Positions 22,394 to 32,485 of a stretch of DNA of 64,000 nt are shown piece by piece. The DNA is from Fistulifera solaris. Lineage: Eukaryota; Bacillariophyta; Bacillariophyceae; Naviculales; Stauroneidaceae. Position 1 is the first letter of the stretch; every line of letters starts with the position of its first letter. A program made the position numbers and the translations under genes. The notes under the pieces are model-generated. The model saw only the letters and a list, made by a program, of their open reading frames with translations. It did not search any database and was not told where the DNA came from. The stretch is from positions 372,001 through 436,000 of the forward strand of contig AP026150.1 in NCBI GenBank assembly GCA_030295235.1, given 5' to 3'.

Positions 22394-23061
22394 TACGGCA
22401 ATCCTTGTTTCGTTTTTTCTTTCTCCTCGAAATTATTCTATGCGGAATGCTGTCTTGCTTCTACGTAGCTCTCGGTTGATCTTGTTCAATTTTGACAGGA
22501 TGCTCGACAAAAAATAATGACACTGTAATATTGGCAGAAATGCGTACAGTATGTTTTGCTGTATGCAGTCCCCCAATTATCTGGGCGGGTGGTGAACGGG
22601 TGTTTTAAAGTGTCCCCAAATCTGGAGTCTGGAGGTGTGGTGTTTTTACGTCTCCACAAAATCTGGAGGTGTGGTGTTTTCACATACCCAGAAAATCTGG
22701 CATTGTGGTAATTTCAAGTCTCCAGAAAATCTGGGGTGTTTGTTTTCACCTCTCCAGAAAATCTGGGAGTGTGGTATTTTGACGTGTCCAGAAAATCTAG
22801 GATTCTGTTGTTTCACGTATCCAGAAAATCTGGCATGGTGGTAATTTCACGTGTCCAGAAAAACTGGGAGACTGTTAATTTCACGTCTCCATAAATCTGG
22901 GCGTGTGCTGTTTTCACGTATTCAGAAAATGTGGGAGTGTGTTTGTTTTCACGCAGCAATGAACGCGACAACGACACACCGCAAAAGGCACCATAAAAGG
23001 TCAACAAGGCATCGCTATTATTGACATTCTTTGTTCGTTTTAATGACAAAGCACAAAGAGA
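22394..23061. promoter_or_regulatory. Divergent promoter region of the hydrolase and SDR genes
   Basis: This 668-bp head-to-head gap is more than half filled by the 34-bp minisatellite at 22610-22953. The remainder shows no gene. Confidence 0.55.
22610..22953. repeat. Minisatellite: about 10 copies of a 34-bp unit carrying a CCAGA-AAA-TCTGG dyad
   Basis: Ten units of 32-40 bp (mostly 33-35) follow one another without spacers. Each starts with a T-x-TCCAGAAAATCTGG-like core and ends with a G/T-rich stretch and TTTTCACG. The core is a 5-bp inverted repeat, CCAGA/TCTGG, separated by three A. Units differ at several bases, so the array is not freshly expanded. A weaker unit may precede it near 22570-22609. 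The 34-bp period is a little over three helical turns. Confidence 0.88.
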
Positions 23062-24972
23062 ATGAGTTTTTGTAGAAATGCTGCGCTTCTGCTTCTCATC
23101 TTGACAATATGCGTCAACGGGGAACGACCATCATCATCTTTACCGCTGAGTCGGCGTTCCCTACAGCAATCTTCACCAAATGATGACTCTTCCTCGACAA
23201 ACGACAAAAGTATTGTATCGAGCTCTTTTTCGAGTGCTTGGCCTCCTTGGCCGTTCAATCTCTTGTCGCCAACGACGACGACGACGACGACACGTAGTAG
23301 CAGCAGTGGCTGGAAGAATCGAGCTTGGCAACAAACACGACAATCACTGAAAGTCGCCGCCCGTCATACCCAACAACTCACCTCTTCACTCTACATGCAC
23401 TTGCCCCCGGCCGCGCATCCTTTTCTGATGATAGCCTGCATTCCACGTCATCAGAAAATACCGCTATTCTCCAATCCGTTGGCGCGATCTATAGGACTGG
23501 CATCCATGGGCATGGCCATTGTCAGTTGGGCGCATTGTGATTGGTATCGACAAAAGTCGTTGGTTCCGTTGCCTTTGGTATATCCAGATGTGCATCGTGC
23601 TATATTGCCGCCGTTCTTGCCCGAAACACCACCACTCGAAGTAAACACGCGCAACAAGGATTCTTCCCCGGACCCGACAACCAATCGCGCTGGGATCGAA
23701 GAAAACCGCAACCAATGGTTACCATTCCGACACAAATGGAGCTCTATTTCCAAGATCCCGTGGCCCTTGAGTCGTCGTTGGCAAACAATGCGCCAAAAAC
23801 GGCACATGCAACGGCTTCAGGAGCGTCGGCGTGTCATCTACGATGAATTGGTCGCATTGCAGACACTCAAGCGACAGCAAACGATGAAACACGAGGATAC
23901 CAAGGAACCGTTGGGATATGCCCTTGTCACGGGAGCCTCCAAAGGCATAGGGCGAGCAATTGCGGTCGAACTGGCTCGATGGGAAATACCCTTGATACTG
24001 GTAGCTCGAAATATTGATCGCTTGATTTCACTGGCCAATGATCTGGAGAATTGTTACGGTGTGAAATGCTGTGTCTTGGAAGCCGACTTGTCCAAGCCAC
24101 ATGTCGCGGAGCGTGTGTACAAAACCACGCAAGAAGCGGGGCTTCGCGTGGATATTCTCGTCAACAATGCCGGTACGGCATCCCATGGAATTATCGTAGA
24201 TCAACCACTAAAGGAAGTCAATCAAATGCTGCAACTCAATGCGGACTCCAGTGCAGTCCTTTCGAACTTGTTTGGTCACGAAATGAAGAAGCGACGGAGA
24301 GGACGCATACTGTTCGTTTCCTCTGTGAGTGGAACTGTGGCCGGTATATCGACCCTGGCGCTCTACTCTGCCACGAAAGCGTTCCAAAACTCACTGGCAG
24401 TAGCTTTGGCAAAAGAGATGGAACCGTGGGGAGTGGGGGTGACATGTCTCATGCCCGGAGCTGTAGAAGATACCGACTTTTCCAAGAATACTGACAACGC
24501 TTTGTGCTGGAAAATACCGTTTTATCCGAAAAAGCCACAGATCATTGCCAAAGTGGGAGTACGTGCCATGCTGCTCGGTGAAACAGAGGTAGTTCCAGGT
24601 TGGCAAAATCGTTTCTTTGTAAAGGTTCTAAAGCCAGCACTTCCTCAAAGACTCCATAATGTCATTGCCGAAACTGCGTGGAATCCTATTCGACCACCTT
24701 TTCAAAACTCGCATCGGCCTGGATTGGATGCTGAAAATCAGAATCACAATAAGTCACCAACTCCGCCCGCGCCCGCACGACCAAGCAATTTAGGTCATTT
24801 CTTCTCTCAACCTGGCCCACAACGACTGCCACGACTATTGCTACTAGGTCCAGAACCCAATGAGATGAATGATGGCGCGAAGGTTGAAGTAGATCCAAGC
24901 GACTTATCACATGATCATTATGATGAGGACGATAGGTCTGAACCAGTCGAAGGAACAAGCGATTTTAAATAG
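23062..24972 (+). CDS. Short-chain dehydrogenase/reductase with signal peptide and long N-terminal extension
   Basis: A 636-residue protein. Residues 1-20 form a signal peptide (MSFCRNAALLLLILTICVNG). A Ser/Thr-rich stretch and a hydrophobic segment (about 150-165) follow. The SDR domain covers about 283-510: cofactor motif ALVTGASKGIGRAIAVEL, then NNAG within ILVNNAGTASHG, catalytic Ser in FVSSVSG, and YSATK (Tyr near 434). The order and spacing resemble 17-beta-hydroxysteroid/3-ketoacyl reductases of the ER type. The C-terminal tail is Pro-rich, then acidic. The likely site is the ER or a plastid envelope membrane; the substrate is unknown. The gene is intact in one frame. Confidence 0.86.
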   Translation: MSFCRNAALLLLILTICVNGERPSSSLPLSRRSLQQSSPNDDSSSTNDKSIVSSSFSSAWPPWPFNLLSPTTTTTTTRSSSSGWKNRAWQQTRQSLKVAARHTQQLTSSLYMHLPPAAHPFLMIACIPRHQKIPLFSNPLARSIGLASMGMAIVSWAHCDWYRQKSLVPLPLVYPDVHRAILPPFLPETPPLEVNTRNKDSSPDPTTNRAGIEENRNQWLPFRHKWSSISKIPWPLSRRWQTMRQKRHMQRLQERRRVIYDELVALQTLKRQQTMKHEDTKEPLGYALVTGASKGIGRAIAVELARWEIPLILVARNIDRLISLANDLENCYGVKCCVLEADLSKPHVAERVYKTTQEAGLRVDILVNNAGTASHGIIVDQPLKEVNQMLQLNADSSAVLSNLFGHEMKKRRRGRILFVSSVSGTVAGISTLALYSATKAFQNSLAVALAKEMEPWGVGVTCLMPGAVEDTDFSKNTDNALCWKIPFYPKKPQIIAKVGVRAMLLGETEVVPGWQNRFFVKVLKPALPQRLHNVIAETAWNPIRPPFQNSHRPGLDAENQNHNKSPTPPAPARPSNLGHFFSQPGPQRLPRLLLLGPEPNEMNDGAKVEVDPSDLSHDHYDEDDRSEPVEGTSDFK

Positions 24973-25124
24973 AGCTAGCAAACGGCGTCACCACTTTATC
25001 TTCGAGCACCAGGTTCGAGAGTCATCCATGTAATGTTTTAACGCTAATACGACGAACCCAATTGACTGCAAATATGAACGAGTCTATGTTTTTGACATTT
25101 CGTCATAATTGTCCATCTTTTAGC

Positions 25125-26502
25125 TTAACTGATGCGCAATTCGTCTCTGCTGTTGTTGTCGGCTGAATGCGTACTGTGCTGGCTGTCGTTAAAGTCAGCA
25201 CCACCAACCGATGCCCCATCTTCGTAACTTTCAGGATCGGCGGCGACGGCCAGTAAGACGATTCCAATGAGCAGCAGTATCAATCCCACTGGATAAAGTA
25301 CATATTGTAACAAGCCGTGGAGGTTCGCAAAAGTATCGTAATGAACGGCGCTCATGATAGATGCGGAAACGACAAACGAGCCCACAAACATGGCGGAGGA
25401 GTAAGTGGCATCGTATCGTTTCATGCACTGTATCAAAATGAGCAAACCACCCACAGCGGCTGTAATAGCACCTGTCATCAAAACAAAAAAGAGTATTGGT
25501 GGTATGGAAATTCCGAGTACCTTAGTTGACGCTGCGCTGGATGCTTTCAGTACTGTCAAGGCGTCCTTCAAAAAGTTTTGAAAGCCCGTTACACTTCCAC
25601 CCGCCACGCCCCATGCAAACCGCTTTAACTTAGGCGACGAACGTCCATTTTGGATCACAAACATCAGCGCCACCATCCAAGCCACTAAACCGAAGCAGAA
25701 CATGAAGAACTTGGTTTTGTGATAGGATTGTACCTTTCATTTAACGTATCGTAGTAAGAAACAACGTTCCGGACAGGAAGATGTATAAATTCTCCCAAAA
25801 AAAACTCACCACATCATGGATAGTAACACCCCCATCGTTTTTATGATCCCCAAAAGCGGCGACGACCACTTCGCCAAGCAGAATGAAAGCACAGGCAATC
25901 ACTTGTCGAAAACTGGGTGTCTCTTCTAATATCAGCGGACTGAACAGTATAATCCACACCAGCGTTAATCCAGAGAAAGGTGCTAAGATAGAAGGGGACG
26001 CGTAGTTCATGGCGATGACAGTCGTCAAGGGATTCAAGGTTGTCATTCCCAGCGTTCCCATACCCCGCAGAAAGTACGCCTGGTAGAGTTTTTTGAGTGC
26101 CATTTGTTCACGCGTTTGAGCCAGAGGGGCATCCGCAACCGGAGGCGCGCATAGTAGACCCCGAAACGTGATTCTTGTCGATGGCTCATTCATTCTCAAG
26201 GCTGCAGATGTATGCAGGCTTTGTCGTTCATTGGTGACAGGCGCTTCATCCGAACGATCGCCATGATAGGATTTGTCTCGCTCCGGAGGAGTGCTACTGC
26301 TATCAACTTGTAGAGCAACGGAGGTATGCTGTGAAACGTCCACTAACAACATGAAATCGCCAGTTGTCAAATTGTGACATTGTTCTTCGACTTGCCACGA
26401 TTTTCGAATAGCAAGTTTCGATGCGCCGCCAATCATCGACGATAGAATCGAGAATCCTATGCCTTTCACCCAGTCGCTCTGTGTAATCGTTCCATTACTC
26501 AT
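25125..26502 (-). CDS. NIPA/DMT-like membrane transporter, spliced
   Basis: Two exons, 26502-25810 and 25709-25125, are joined by a 100-bp intron with donor GTGAGT and acceptor AAG, phase 0. The ATG at 26502 begins MSNGTITQSDWVKGIGFSIL, and the first helix (SILSSMIGGASKLAIRK) resembles the start of NIPA magnesium transporters. About nine membrane helices are visible, among them AMNYASPSILAPFSGLTLVW, FRQVIACAFILLGEVVVAAF and LLQYVLYPVGLILLLIGIV. A long Ser-rich cytosolic loop sits at about residues 35-110. Family placement (NIPA or another EamA group) is by general layout only. The tail ends SRDELRIS. It shares a short convergent gap with the SDR gene. Confidence 0.75.
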
Positions 26503-26807
26503 GATTTCACACTTTGTTTTGATAAGTAAAATGAACACCTTGGTTGTCTTTTTTAAAAATGTTGATCAGCAAGCTTTTGGTTTATTTACACGATCCCTCG
26601 GGCTCGCGTAACGGTACCAAAGAGGTGCAGTTTACTAAGTGCAAACCATGATCATGACGCATAACAATTTGTCGGTTTAGCCAATCAAACAAGCTAAGGA
26701 TCTCTAGAGACTCCTCCTCTCTCTAGAGGCAACCACTGCAGCCGTTGGATTCTCACTACCAACGACTAGTTTCGGAAAGAAAAAGTTAAATAGGCAGCTC
26801 TTGTTTA
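26503..26807. other. Gap between the NIPA-like and POT genes
   Basis: These 305 bp hold two CTCTAGAG palindromes at 26702-26709 and 26721-26728, which could pair as a hairpin. No gene is seen. Confidence 0.4.
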
Positions 26808-28878
26808 CTACACGCAAGACCTCATAACGTTGTGTTGCTCAATTCTGGATCGTCCAGATTTTTTTCCTTCGAGGGCCTTTTCTAAGGCTTCCATACCTCG
26901 TGTTGTTTGTGCCTCTTGGCTAGGATTCCTTACAACTGGCACCGAAGAGCCACCTTTGTACATTGTCAATCCCTGCGGATATTGAATGTATTTGCTGGGT
27001 TTCGTCTTTGGCGGTTCCTTATTCTTGGCCATTTCCCACAGAATACCGGCACGAAAGGATCCCTGCTTGTAGAGTTGTGGACCACTGCCATATTTCAAAT
27101 AGTTTTCATGCTTCTTGGCTTTCAGCAATGCCGATTTTTCTTCGTCATCTTCTTCACTGTCAACCGCCCCGCCCTTATGCCGAATCGGTCGACGTGGGGT
27201 CATAGGGGTGGGCATCGGCGTTTTCATGGCGGCGGCTGCCTCTTCTTCAATGGTAGTCACCCAGTCGCGCACCGATGGCAACAAATTCACAAACACACCA
27301 AAACAGGAAACCAAAAAAAGCAAAAAGAAATACTTGTACACTTTCGATTCGGCATATTCGTGTAAGTGCGAGAGACTGGATGTGCCATGCGCATTGTGGA
27401 ACCATGACGCACATATTTGGTACAGAATGATGCAGGCAATGTTTGGAAGTCCACCTATACAAAACAAGTTGGTAGCACTGGCCAAAGCTTTCGCTTCCGG
27501 AGGCGACGCCGTAAAGGCGACTTCGTAAGCCGCCGATACAGCGAATATTTCGCCGGCACCTATCAATACGTAACTCATGGCCTGCCACGCGACATTCACT
27601 TTTCCACCACTTTCTGCAAATCGAGAATGAATCTTGTACTCCACAAGGAGTGCCCAAGCAATGGCCAAAGCGCCGAGGGCACTGCCAATGGCAAATTTAT
27701 GAGTGGTCGCCAGCTTGATATTGCATTTCGCCAAGGTAGGATACAACATATTTCCAATCAAATAACCAAACACTAACACCGCGACAGAATCGGCATTATT
27801 CATCGTGGCAGCATCGATACAACCAAAAAGCTTTTCCATGACAATACCTTGCACAATGAAGGTGGTGGCCATTTGTGAGTAGGCGATATTGAAGGGGATG
27901 ACGAGTAGTGATATCTTCAAAACGGTCATCAACGAAAAGTCGGTGGACGGGGACGGCGTCAAAAATTCGTACGGACTCTTTTTTCTTTTCTGGTTTGGGA
28001 GTCCATAATTGAAATTGCCCCTGTGGTCGTGTTCTCACGTACTTGGGGGTGCCGAGCAAAAATAGAAAGACGCCTAGCGTCAAAACGAGGACCGGAATGA
28101 AGTATGCGGTCGTGATGTCGTATTGAGCCACCTGTGGAACGATCACTCCTCCCGCGAGAGCTCCAATATTGATGCACATGTAAAAATTGACGTAGTATGA
28201 TTCAATCAACGATGATTGCAAAATTGGATGAAATTGTTTCGCCCCAAAAACATTGACGACAGATTTGACACTGCCCGTACCGATCGGCCAGAGTGCCAGC
28301 AAACCCCATCGTAGTGCAGATTGATTGAATGTCGGACCTAAACACTCCGGAATAGTTGTAAGAGCAATCAACGTTAGGCCTGGTATATAAAACAACATTG
28401 CGCCCCCAGCAATGGTGTAATATTCACCCAGAAAGCAATCCGCCAGCAAGGCCCCCACAAAGGGCATTGTGTACGCAATGGCGGTCGATACGGAAACATA
28501 CGAAGATGCCTGCACGGCTTCCATATTCGCATTCCAGTTGCGATTGTAGGCACCGGTCAAATAGGCCGCCTGTGTATAATTGATGCCGTAAAACGCAAAT
28601 CGCTCCAGCAACTCCACAATTAAAATATAAATCACCGAATAACTCATCGGATTCAAATGATATTTGTAGTTATCACCGCGACTATCGGTAAAGAGCAAAG
28701 GATGGATCGGATCTCCGGTCAAACATTCGTCCGGTAGCGATTCCAGTTGTTCTTCGGTCGATACATTGGCCGGCAATTCGACTTCTAAAGGCATGGATGT
28801 CGAATAAAACATCGGTTTATCCGAACTGGTCGAAGGAGCATCCCCCGATGGATGCACGATGCGAGGTGATGTGCTCAT
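26808..28878 (-). CDS. Proton-coupled oligopeptide transporter (POT/PTR2 family)
   Basis: POT transporters import di- and tripeptides (in plants also nitrate) with protons. From ATG 28878 the first helix carries the family signature ELLERFAFYGINYTQAAYL. PTR2-type features follow: VSVSTAIAYTMPFVGALLAD, GTGSVKSVVNVFGAKQF and YYVNFYMCINIGALAGGVIVPQ. Later helices include IAYSQMATTFIVQG and MSYVLIGAGEIFAVSAAYE-like. About 690 residues and 12 helices are expected. The frame shifts by one extra base in either the T6 run 27979-27984 or the A5 run 27961-27965, within a cytosolic linker, and transporter similarity continues after it. I read it as a homopolymer error. The C-terminal tail is long and basic. 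Confidence 0.87.
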
Positions 28879-29506
28879 TCTCTGTATAATAAATAATATA
28901 GCAGCAACCCCGGAAAATTGTTGCTGAATGCCATTCGAAGGAACGCGACCGTCGTTACCAGCATTACCAGGTATCTAACTGCCAACGAAAACACGTCTGC
29001 ATTCTCGTTCGCGTCACAAAAGCTTCCGTTTTTGATTGTGGCACTTGTTCCGTCCACCCGGAAATTAAGGTGCGTGACGTCGATCACCGTGATTCACAAC
29101 AGTCACGGTTCAAGCAAGGGGAACAATGACGAAAGTGTTGAACCAAAACAACAACACAAAACACAGATTGATTACATACCGGAAATTTCTTATGGACAAC
29201 CACTACATCATTATTTTGAAACTCGTGACAGAATCGTACCAGGTACAGTCCAACAAAGAAAAAACAAGGGTGAAACGTGCAGCACAAGTTCATCGCGTAA
29301 AAAAACTTAGGTGCGAAATTTTTAACCAATCATTAATCCAGAAAATGAACAAAAGTGTTCCCCATTTGGTTTCACTTTTTCATTGGACCGCGAATCCCAA
29401 CCAAAATGTCAAAGACCTAAATGAGCTCATAAAAAAGATTTCGTCTCGGTTGATAACGCAATCTCCCTTTGTCTCTCTCTCTCACTCTCTTATCATCATC
29501 ATCACC
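28879..29506. promoter_or_regulatory. Divergent promoter region of POT and the secreted acidic protein
   Basis: No gene is seen in 628 bp. A CT-rich leader with TCTCTCTC and TCATCATCATCA lies just before the 29507 start. An open frame extends upstream to 29126 but lacks protein-like composition. Confidence 0.4.
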
Positions 29507-30760
29507 ATGAAGCTCGCTCTCTCTCTTTCCGTCGTGGCCGGACTCGTCTCTATGACCCAGGCTCGTCTCAATGTCGCTACTACCGTGCAGCAACAGGAAG
29601 CCGAGATGGTGACCGAACTCGGCCGCAACAAGAAGAAGAAGAAACAAACGATCGGCTGGCACAAACTCATCCACGTGACGTTCAAGATGGAACACTTCAA
29701 GTCTTTCGACGAGCCGGGCGAGTTTAACAAGAAGGTGGCCATCGGCGCCTTCAATCGTGCCTTCGAAGAAGTCTTTGAGGGCATTACCATGGATTGGGAT
29801 TTCATTGACAGTCTCATCCAAGTCCCGGAACCGGAATATCTCAGCAACGGAGATCTGTTGTACCCCCGCCCTCACCCGGGACGCCCTGTTCCGAAGCGTG
29901 ATCCGAAGAAGCCGACGCACAACGGGAGTCATACGATTTACGGGTACATTCATGGAGATCCGACTTGTCGACTTTGCCCAAACGATTTTCTGGGAAGCGG
30001 AGCGAGCGGCGAGAGCTTCTCGAACTTTCTCAAAGATCAAGCCAAGTGGGATGAAGTTGGCAAGTTGTTTTGCATGGAGCTCAAAGGGACGGGTATTGAA
30101 AATTATGAAGATGTCAAGAACTGTGCTTTCACTGTCGGGTATGTTGGTGACAACGAGATTGAGTTGATGGAGTCCGCCGCCACTGTTGCTCTCGCGTCGG
30201 ACGTCTTGACAGATGTGTCAGGAAGCACCAACGCCATCGTCACCGCTTATCGCATTCATCCGTCTGCCGTCTTGGACATGGAGGTCCTGGAGAAGGCATT
30301 CACCGTCGCCTACAACAACGTCTTTGAGGATCGCGACTTTATGGTGGAGGGTGTTCAGCTTTTGCGTCAGGTTGTCGCGGACGAAATGGCGGTGGGTCAG
30401 AGTAGTGTGCGTGTTCACGACAATGAGATTGCTGTTTCGGTCCTTGACGAAGAGAACGAAGCTGACGACGACGACAGCGAAGATACCGATGAGGACACGG
30501 ATTCGGAAGACGCCGATGACGACGATAGTGACGAGGTCGAGTTTCTCACCGCCATGTACTGGTTGAAAGTTGACTGGACCTGCAAGGGATCGACGTGCAG
30601 CGCGGACAAAATGTTGCCTGGTGTTTTCTTGCAGAATACGCCAGGTATCAGCCGTCATACCATCTTGGAGTCGTATCTCTGCCACAACTTGCGAGAGTTC
30701 GGTGACGCGTCGTTTGCCGACGTCGACGGATGTGACATTATGTTCCTCGTCGGAGTGTAA
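29507..30760 (+). CDS. Secreted acidic protein with two related modules
   Basis: Not recognised as a named family. The ATG at 29507 opens a clean signal peptide (MKLALSLSVVAGLVSMTQA), which is why I prefer it over an upstream in-frame ATG. The 417-residue protein has two halves with the same order of features. Half 1 (about 55-215) has AIGAFNRAFEEVFEG, TCRLC, FCMEL and VKNCAF. Half 2 (about 243-417) has EKAFTVAYNNVFEDR, TCKGSTC, YLCHNL and VDGCDIMF. The four Cys positions correspond, suggesting two disulfides per module. An Asp/Glu-rich linker (about 313-345) sits inside half 2. It is likely exported or vacuolar; the acidic linker could bind calcium or silica-associated partners, but that is speculation. 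Confidence 0.82.
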   Translation: MKLALSLSVVAGLVSMTQARLNVATTVQQQEAEMVTELGRNKKKKKQTIGWHKLIHVTFKMEHFKSFDEPGEFNKKVAIGAFNRAFEEVFEGITMDWDFIDSLIQVPEPEYLSNGDLLYPRPHPGRPVPKRDPKKPTHNGSHTIYGYIHGDPTCRLCPNDFLGSGASGESFSNFLKDQAKWDEVGKLFCMELKGTGIENYEDVKNCAFTVGYVGDNEIELMESAATVALASDVLTDVSGSTNAIVTAYRIHPSAVLDMEVLEKAFTVAYNNVFEDRDFMVEGVQLLRQVVADEMAVGQSSVRVHDNEIAVSVLDEENEADDDDSEDTDEDTDSEDADDDDSDEVEFLTAMYWLKVDWTCKGSTCSADKMLPGVFLQNTPGISRHTILESYLCHNLREFGDASFADVDGCDIMFLVGV

Positions 30761-30786
30761 GTCGGCTAATCGATCTTCGAAAGGGT

Positions 30787-30836
30787 GGTCTCGTAGACCT
30801 CAGCTGTCGAATGCTGAGCTCTTGTATGGCGAGACC
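30787..30836 (+). other. Two-tier hairpin just after the secreted-protein stop
   Basis: GGTCTCG at 30787-30793 pairs with CGAGACC at 30830-30836. Inside it CTCAGC at 30799-30804 pairs with GCTGAG at 30813-30818. All pairs are perfect. It lies 26 bp after the stop codon, so it would be part of the 3' UTR. Confidence 0.55.
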
Positions 30837-30946
30837 TCAATACATATTACATGATGAAAAGGAGAGACGTAGTTTAAAGCTGTAACTGGTTAGAATGAAA
30901 CGAACATCTCTGCATTTTTGAAAAAACAAAAAGCATCATTTTGATT

Positions 30947-30967
30947 CATGACTGACTTACAGTCGTG
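30947..30967. promoter_or_regulatory. Dyad motif copy 2 (CATGACTG-N5-CAGTCGTG)
   Basis: Arms match in seven of eight positions. Read in reverse it shares about 30 bp of context with copy 7 at 59884 (TTTTCCACGACTG and CAGTCATGAAT). Confidence 0.6.
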
Positions 30968-31167
30968 GAAAAAGGTCGCCTACATTTGAAGTTATAGTAG
31001 CGATTGAAGACAAACATTCCCCCAGCCATAACCGACATCATCAAGCAAGAGAGGCATTGCTAGTACCACTGTGGTAAATGCATTGTCATGAAGACAGACA
31101 TAGATCAACAACCTTGCAGAACAAACAAAGTTTAGCTCGCGTATGTCGACGACTCGAAAGAATTTTT

Positions 31168-31187
31168 GAGTCATGACTCATGACTAG
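31168..31187. promoter_or_regulatory. GAGTCATGACTC palindrome containing TGACTCA
   Basis: A perfect 12-bp palindrome at 31168-31179 contains a GCN4/AP-1-type TGACTCA at 31174-31180 and runs into ATGACTAG. It is 221 bp from dyad copy 2. Confidence 0.5.
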
Positions 31188-31357
31188 AATGCAATCTTGG
31201 CTTTAATCTGAAAAGGAAAAACCAAGATTGCGCATCGCGCCTTGCAATTCAAAGTAATCAATCGTTGAATGCAAATGCAAATGAAAATATGCAAGTGATG
31301 CTGACACTGTGAATCTAATAAATAGATTCAAGTATCGAGTCAACAATCCTTTGAACA

Positions 31358-32384
31358 ATGAAGCAGCGGACGAATCGGCTGTTGGGCGACTTCGCTTGGA
31401 TAATATGTGTATCCGAGTTGATGTTCGCTTTTCAGGGAATGGAGGCGGCGATCGTTGGTAATATTTATCCGCAACCAAACGATGCACAAGACTTTTTGGC
31501 CCATATTCTTTGCTTTGATATCATTTCCAATCAAGACTGCTGTTGGGGTGCTCGTCGTGCTCTCGGACACTTGTCTTTAGCGATGAAAGAAGATTGCGAG
31601 AATCACCTTTCGTTGGTGCACACCGACGACAATCGATTACTACACTCGCTTTCTTTTCGTTAAAAACGTCATTACTGCTGGATGGATGACTCCAAAGGAA
31701 GAGATGATTTGGAGCAGCCCATTCAGCTTTCTGTGGGATGACAAAGAATCAAACATGATGTTGCACGATTTACCGTTGAAAGAAGTGATGCCACAACTCC
31801 CCAACTCAATTAATCACAACAACCAGACAGTCACAGTATGCATCGAACAGTCTCTGTCAGGCTCTGGAATGCATAGGGAGATTAACTACAAGCTGCACGC
31901 AGACCGCGACTTGAAATCCTTGGATATCCTCGTACATTTGCCGGCCGACGTATTCATCAACCGAGAGGATGCAGTCGCCAAAACCTTGCATACGCAACTC
32001 ATTGATATTGTTACAACAGACTCTATTGATTTAGAGGAACCTACCTTTGTAAGTCCAGCGCATGCTGTGGTACTGCGATTCGGTGACACTCGACTAGACG
32101 CATCGTTCTCCTTGAAACTGCATTTGCGATACCCACAGCCGCTGGAAGACGGAGATTTTCGTCGCATCGTTTTGCCACCATCACTTGGTGTCTTTGCCAC
32201 GGTAGGGAGCGACGAACCAGTGGCCATTGTAGCTGATAGCTCGTGTGCTCAGCCTATCATGATCTGGACTGCCTGTGGATACGCGGTAGATTCACTGTGG
32301 GTCCTTGTCGCTACAATGGGTTTTGCATTAGCCGGTGCTGCGGTCATGTTGTCGGATCTATCAAAAGTTGCCACTTGGATATAA
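31358..32384 (+). CDS. PIGX: PIG-X/PBN1, cofactor of GPI mannosyltransferase I
   Basis: PIG-X stabilises PIG-M, which adds the first mannose to GPI anchors in the ER lumen. The C-terminal 190 residues show the family pattern: VCIEQSLSGSGMHREINYKL, LHADRDLKSLDILVHLPADV with FINREDAV, an acidic IDLEEPTFVSPAHAVVLRF, and LKLHLRYPQPLEDGDFRRI. A membrane helix follows (LWVLVATMGFALAGAAVML) with a short tail. The ATG at 31358 gives a hydrophobic start (LLGDFAWIICVSELMFAFQ), fitting a signal peptide. The frame shifts by one base near 31645-31658 (T-rich); both sides look coding, so I join them, with less certainty than elsewhere. Alternatively the gene starts at the ATG at 31686. Confidence 0.75.
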
Positions 32385-32485
32385 AAGAGTGCATTATTTG
32401 TTGAATAGTATAGTATATTTGACTACGTGTGAATGCTTTTATCATGTCTTAGATGCTTAGTGCCGTCTCTGCCAGATAGAGACTT

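Larger units (their letters stand above)
30761..31357. other. Gap upstream of PIG-X with hairpin, dyad and bZIP-type site
   Basis: These 597 bp hold the hairpin at 30787-30836, a dyad copy at 30947-30967 and a GAGTCATGACTC palindrome at 31168. No gene is seen. Confidence 0.45.

Noticed and set aside
22610-22953. CRISPR-like array
   Set aside because: Units are contiguous without unique spacers, they vary in sequence, and the setting is eukaryotic. It is a minisatellite.
25005-25020. tRNA B-box-like GGTTCGA at 25009 and near 34648
   Set aside because: No matching A box, acceptor stem or cloverleaf can be drawn around either site.
29126-29506. N-terminal extension of the secreted acidic protein
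   Set aside because: It would bury the clean signal peptide at 29507 and has UTR-like composition.
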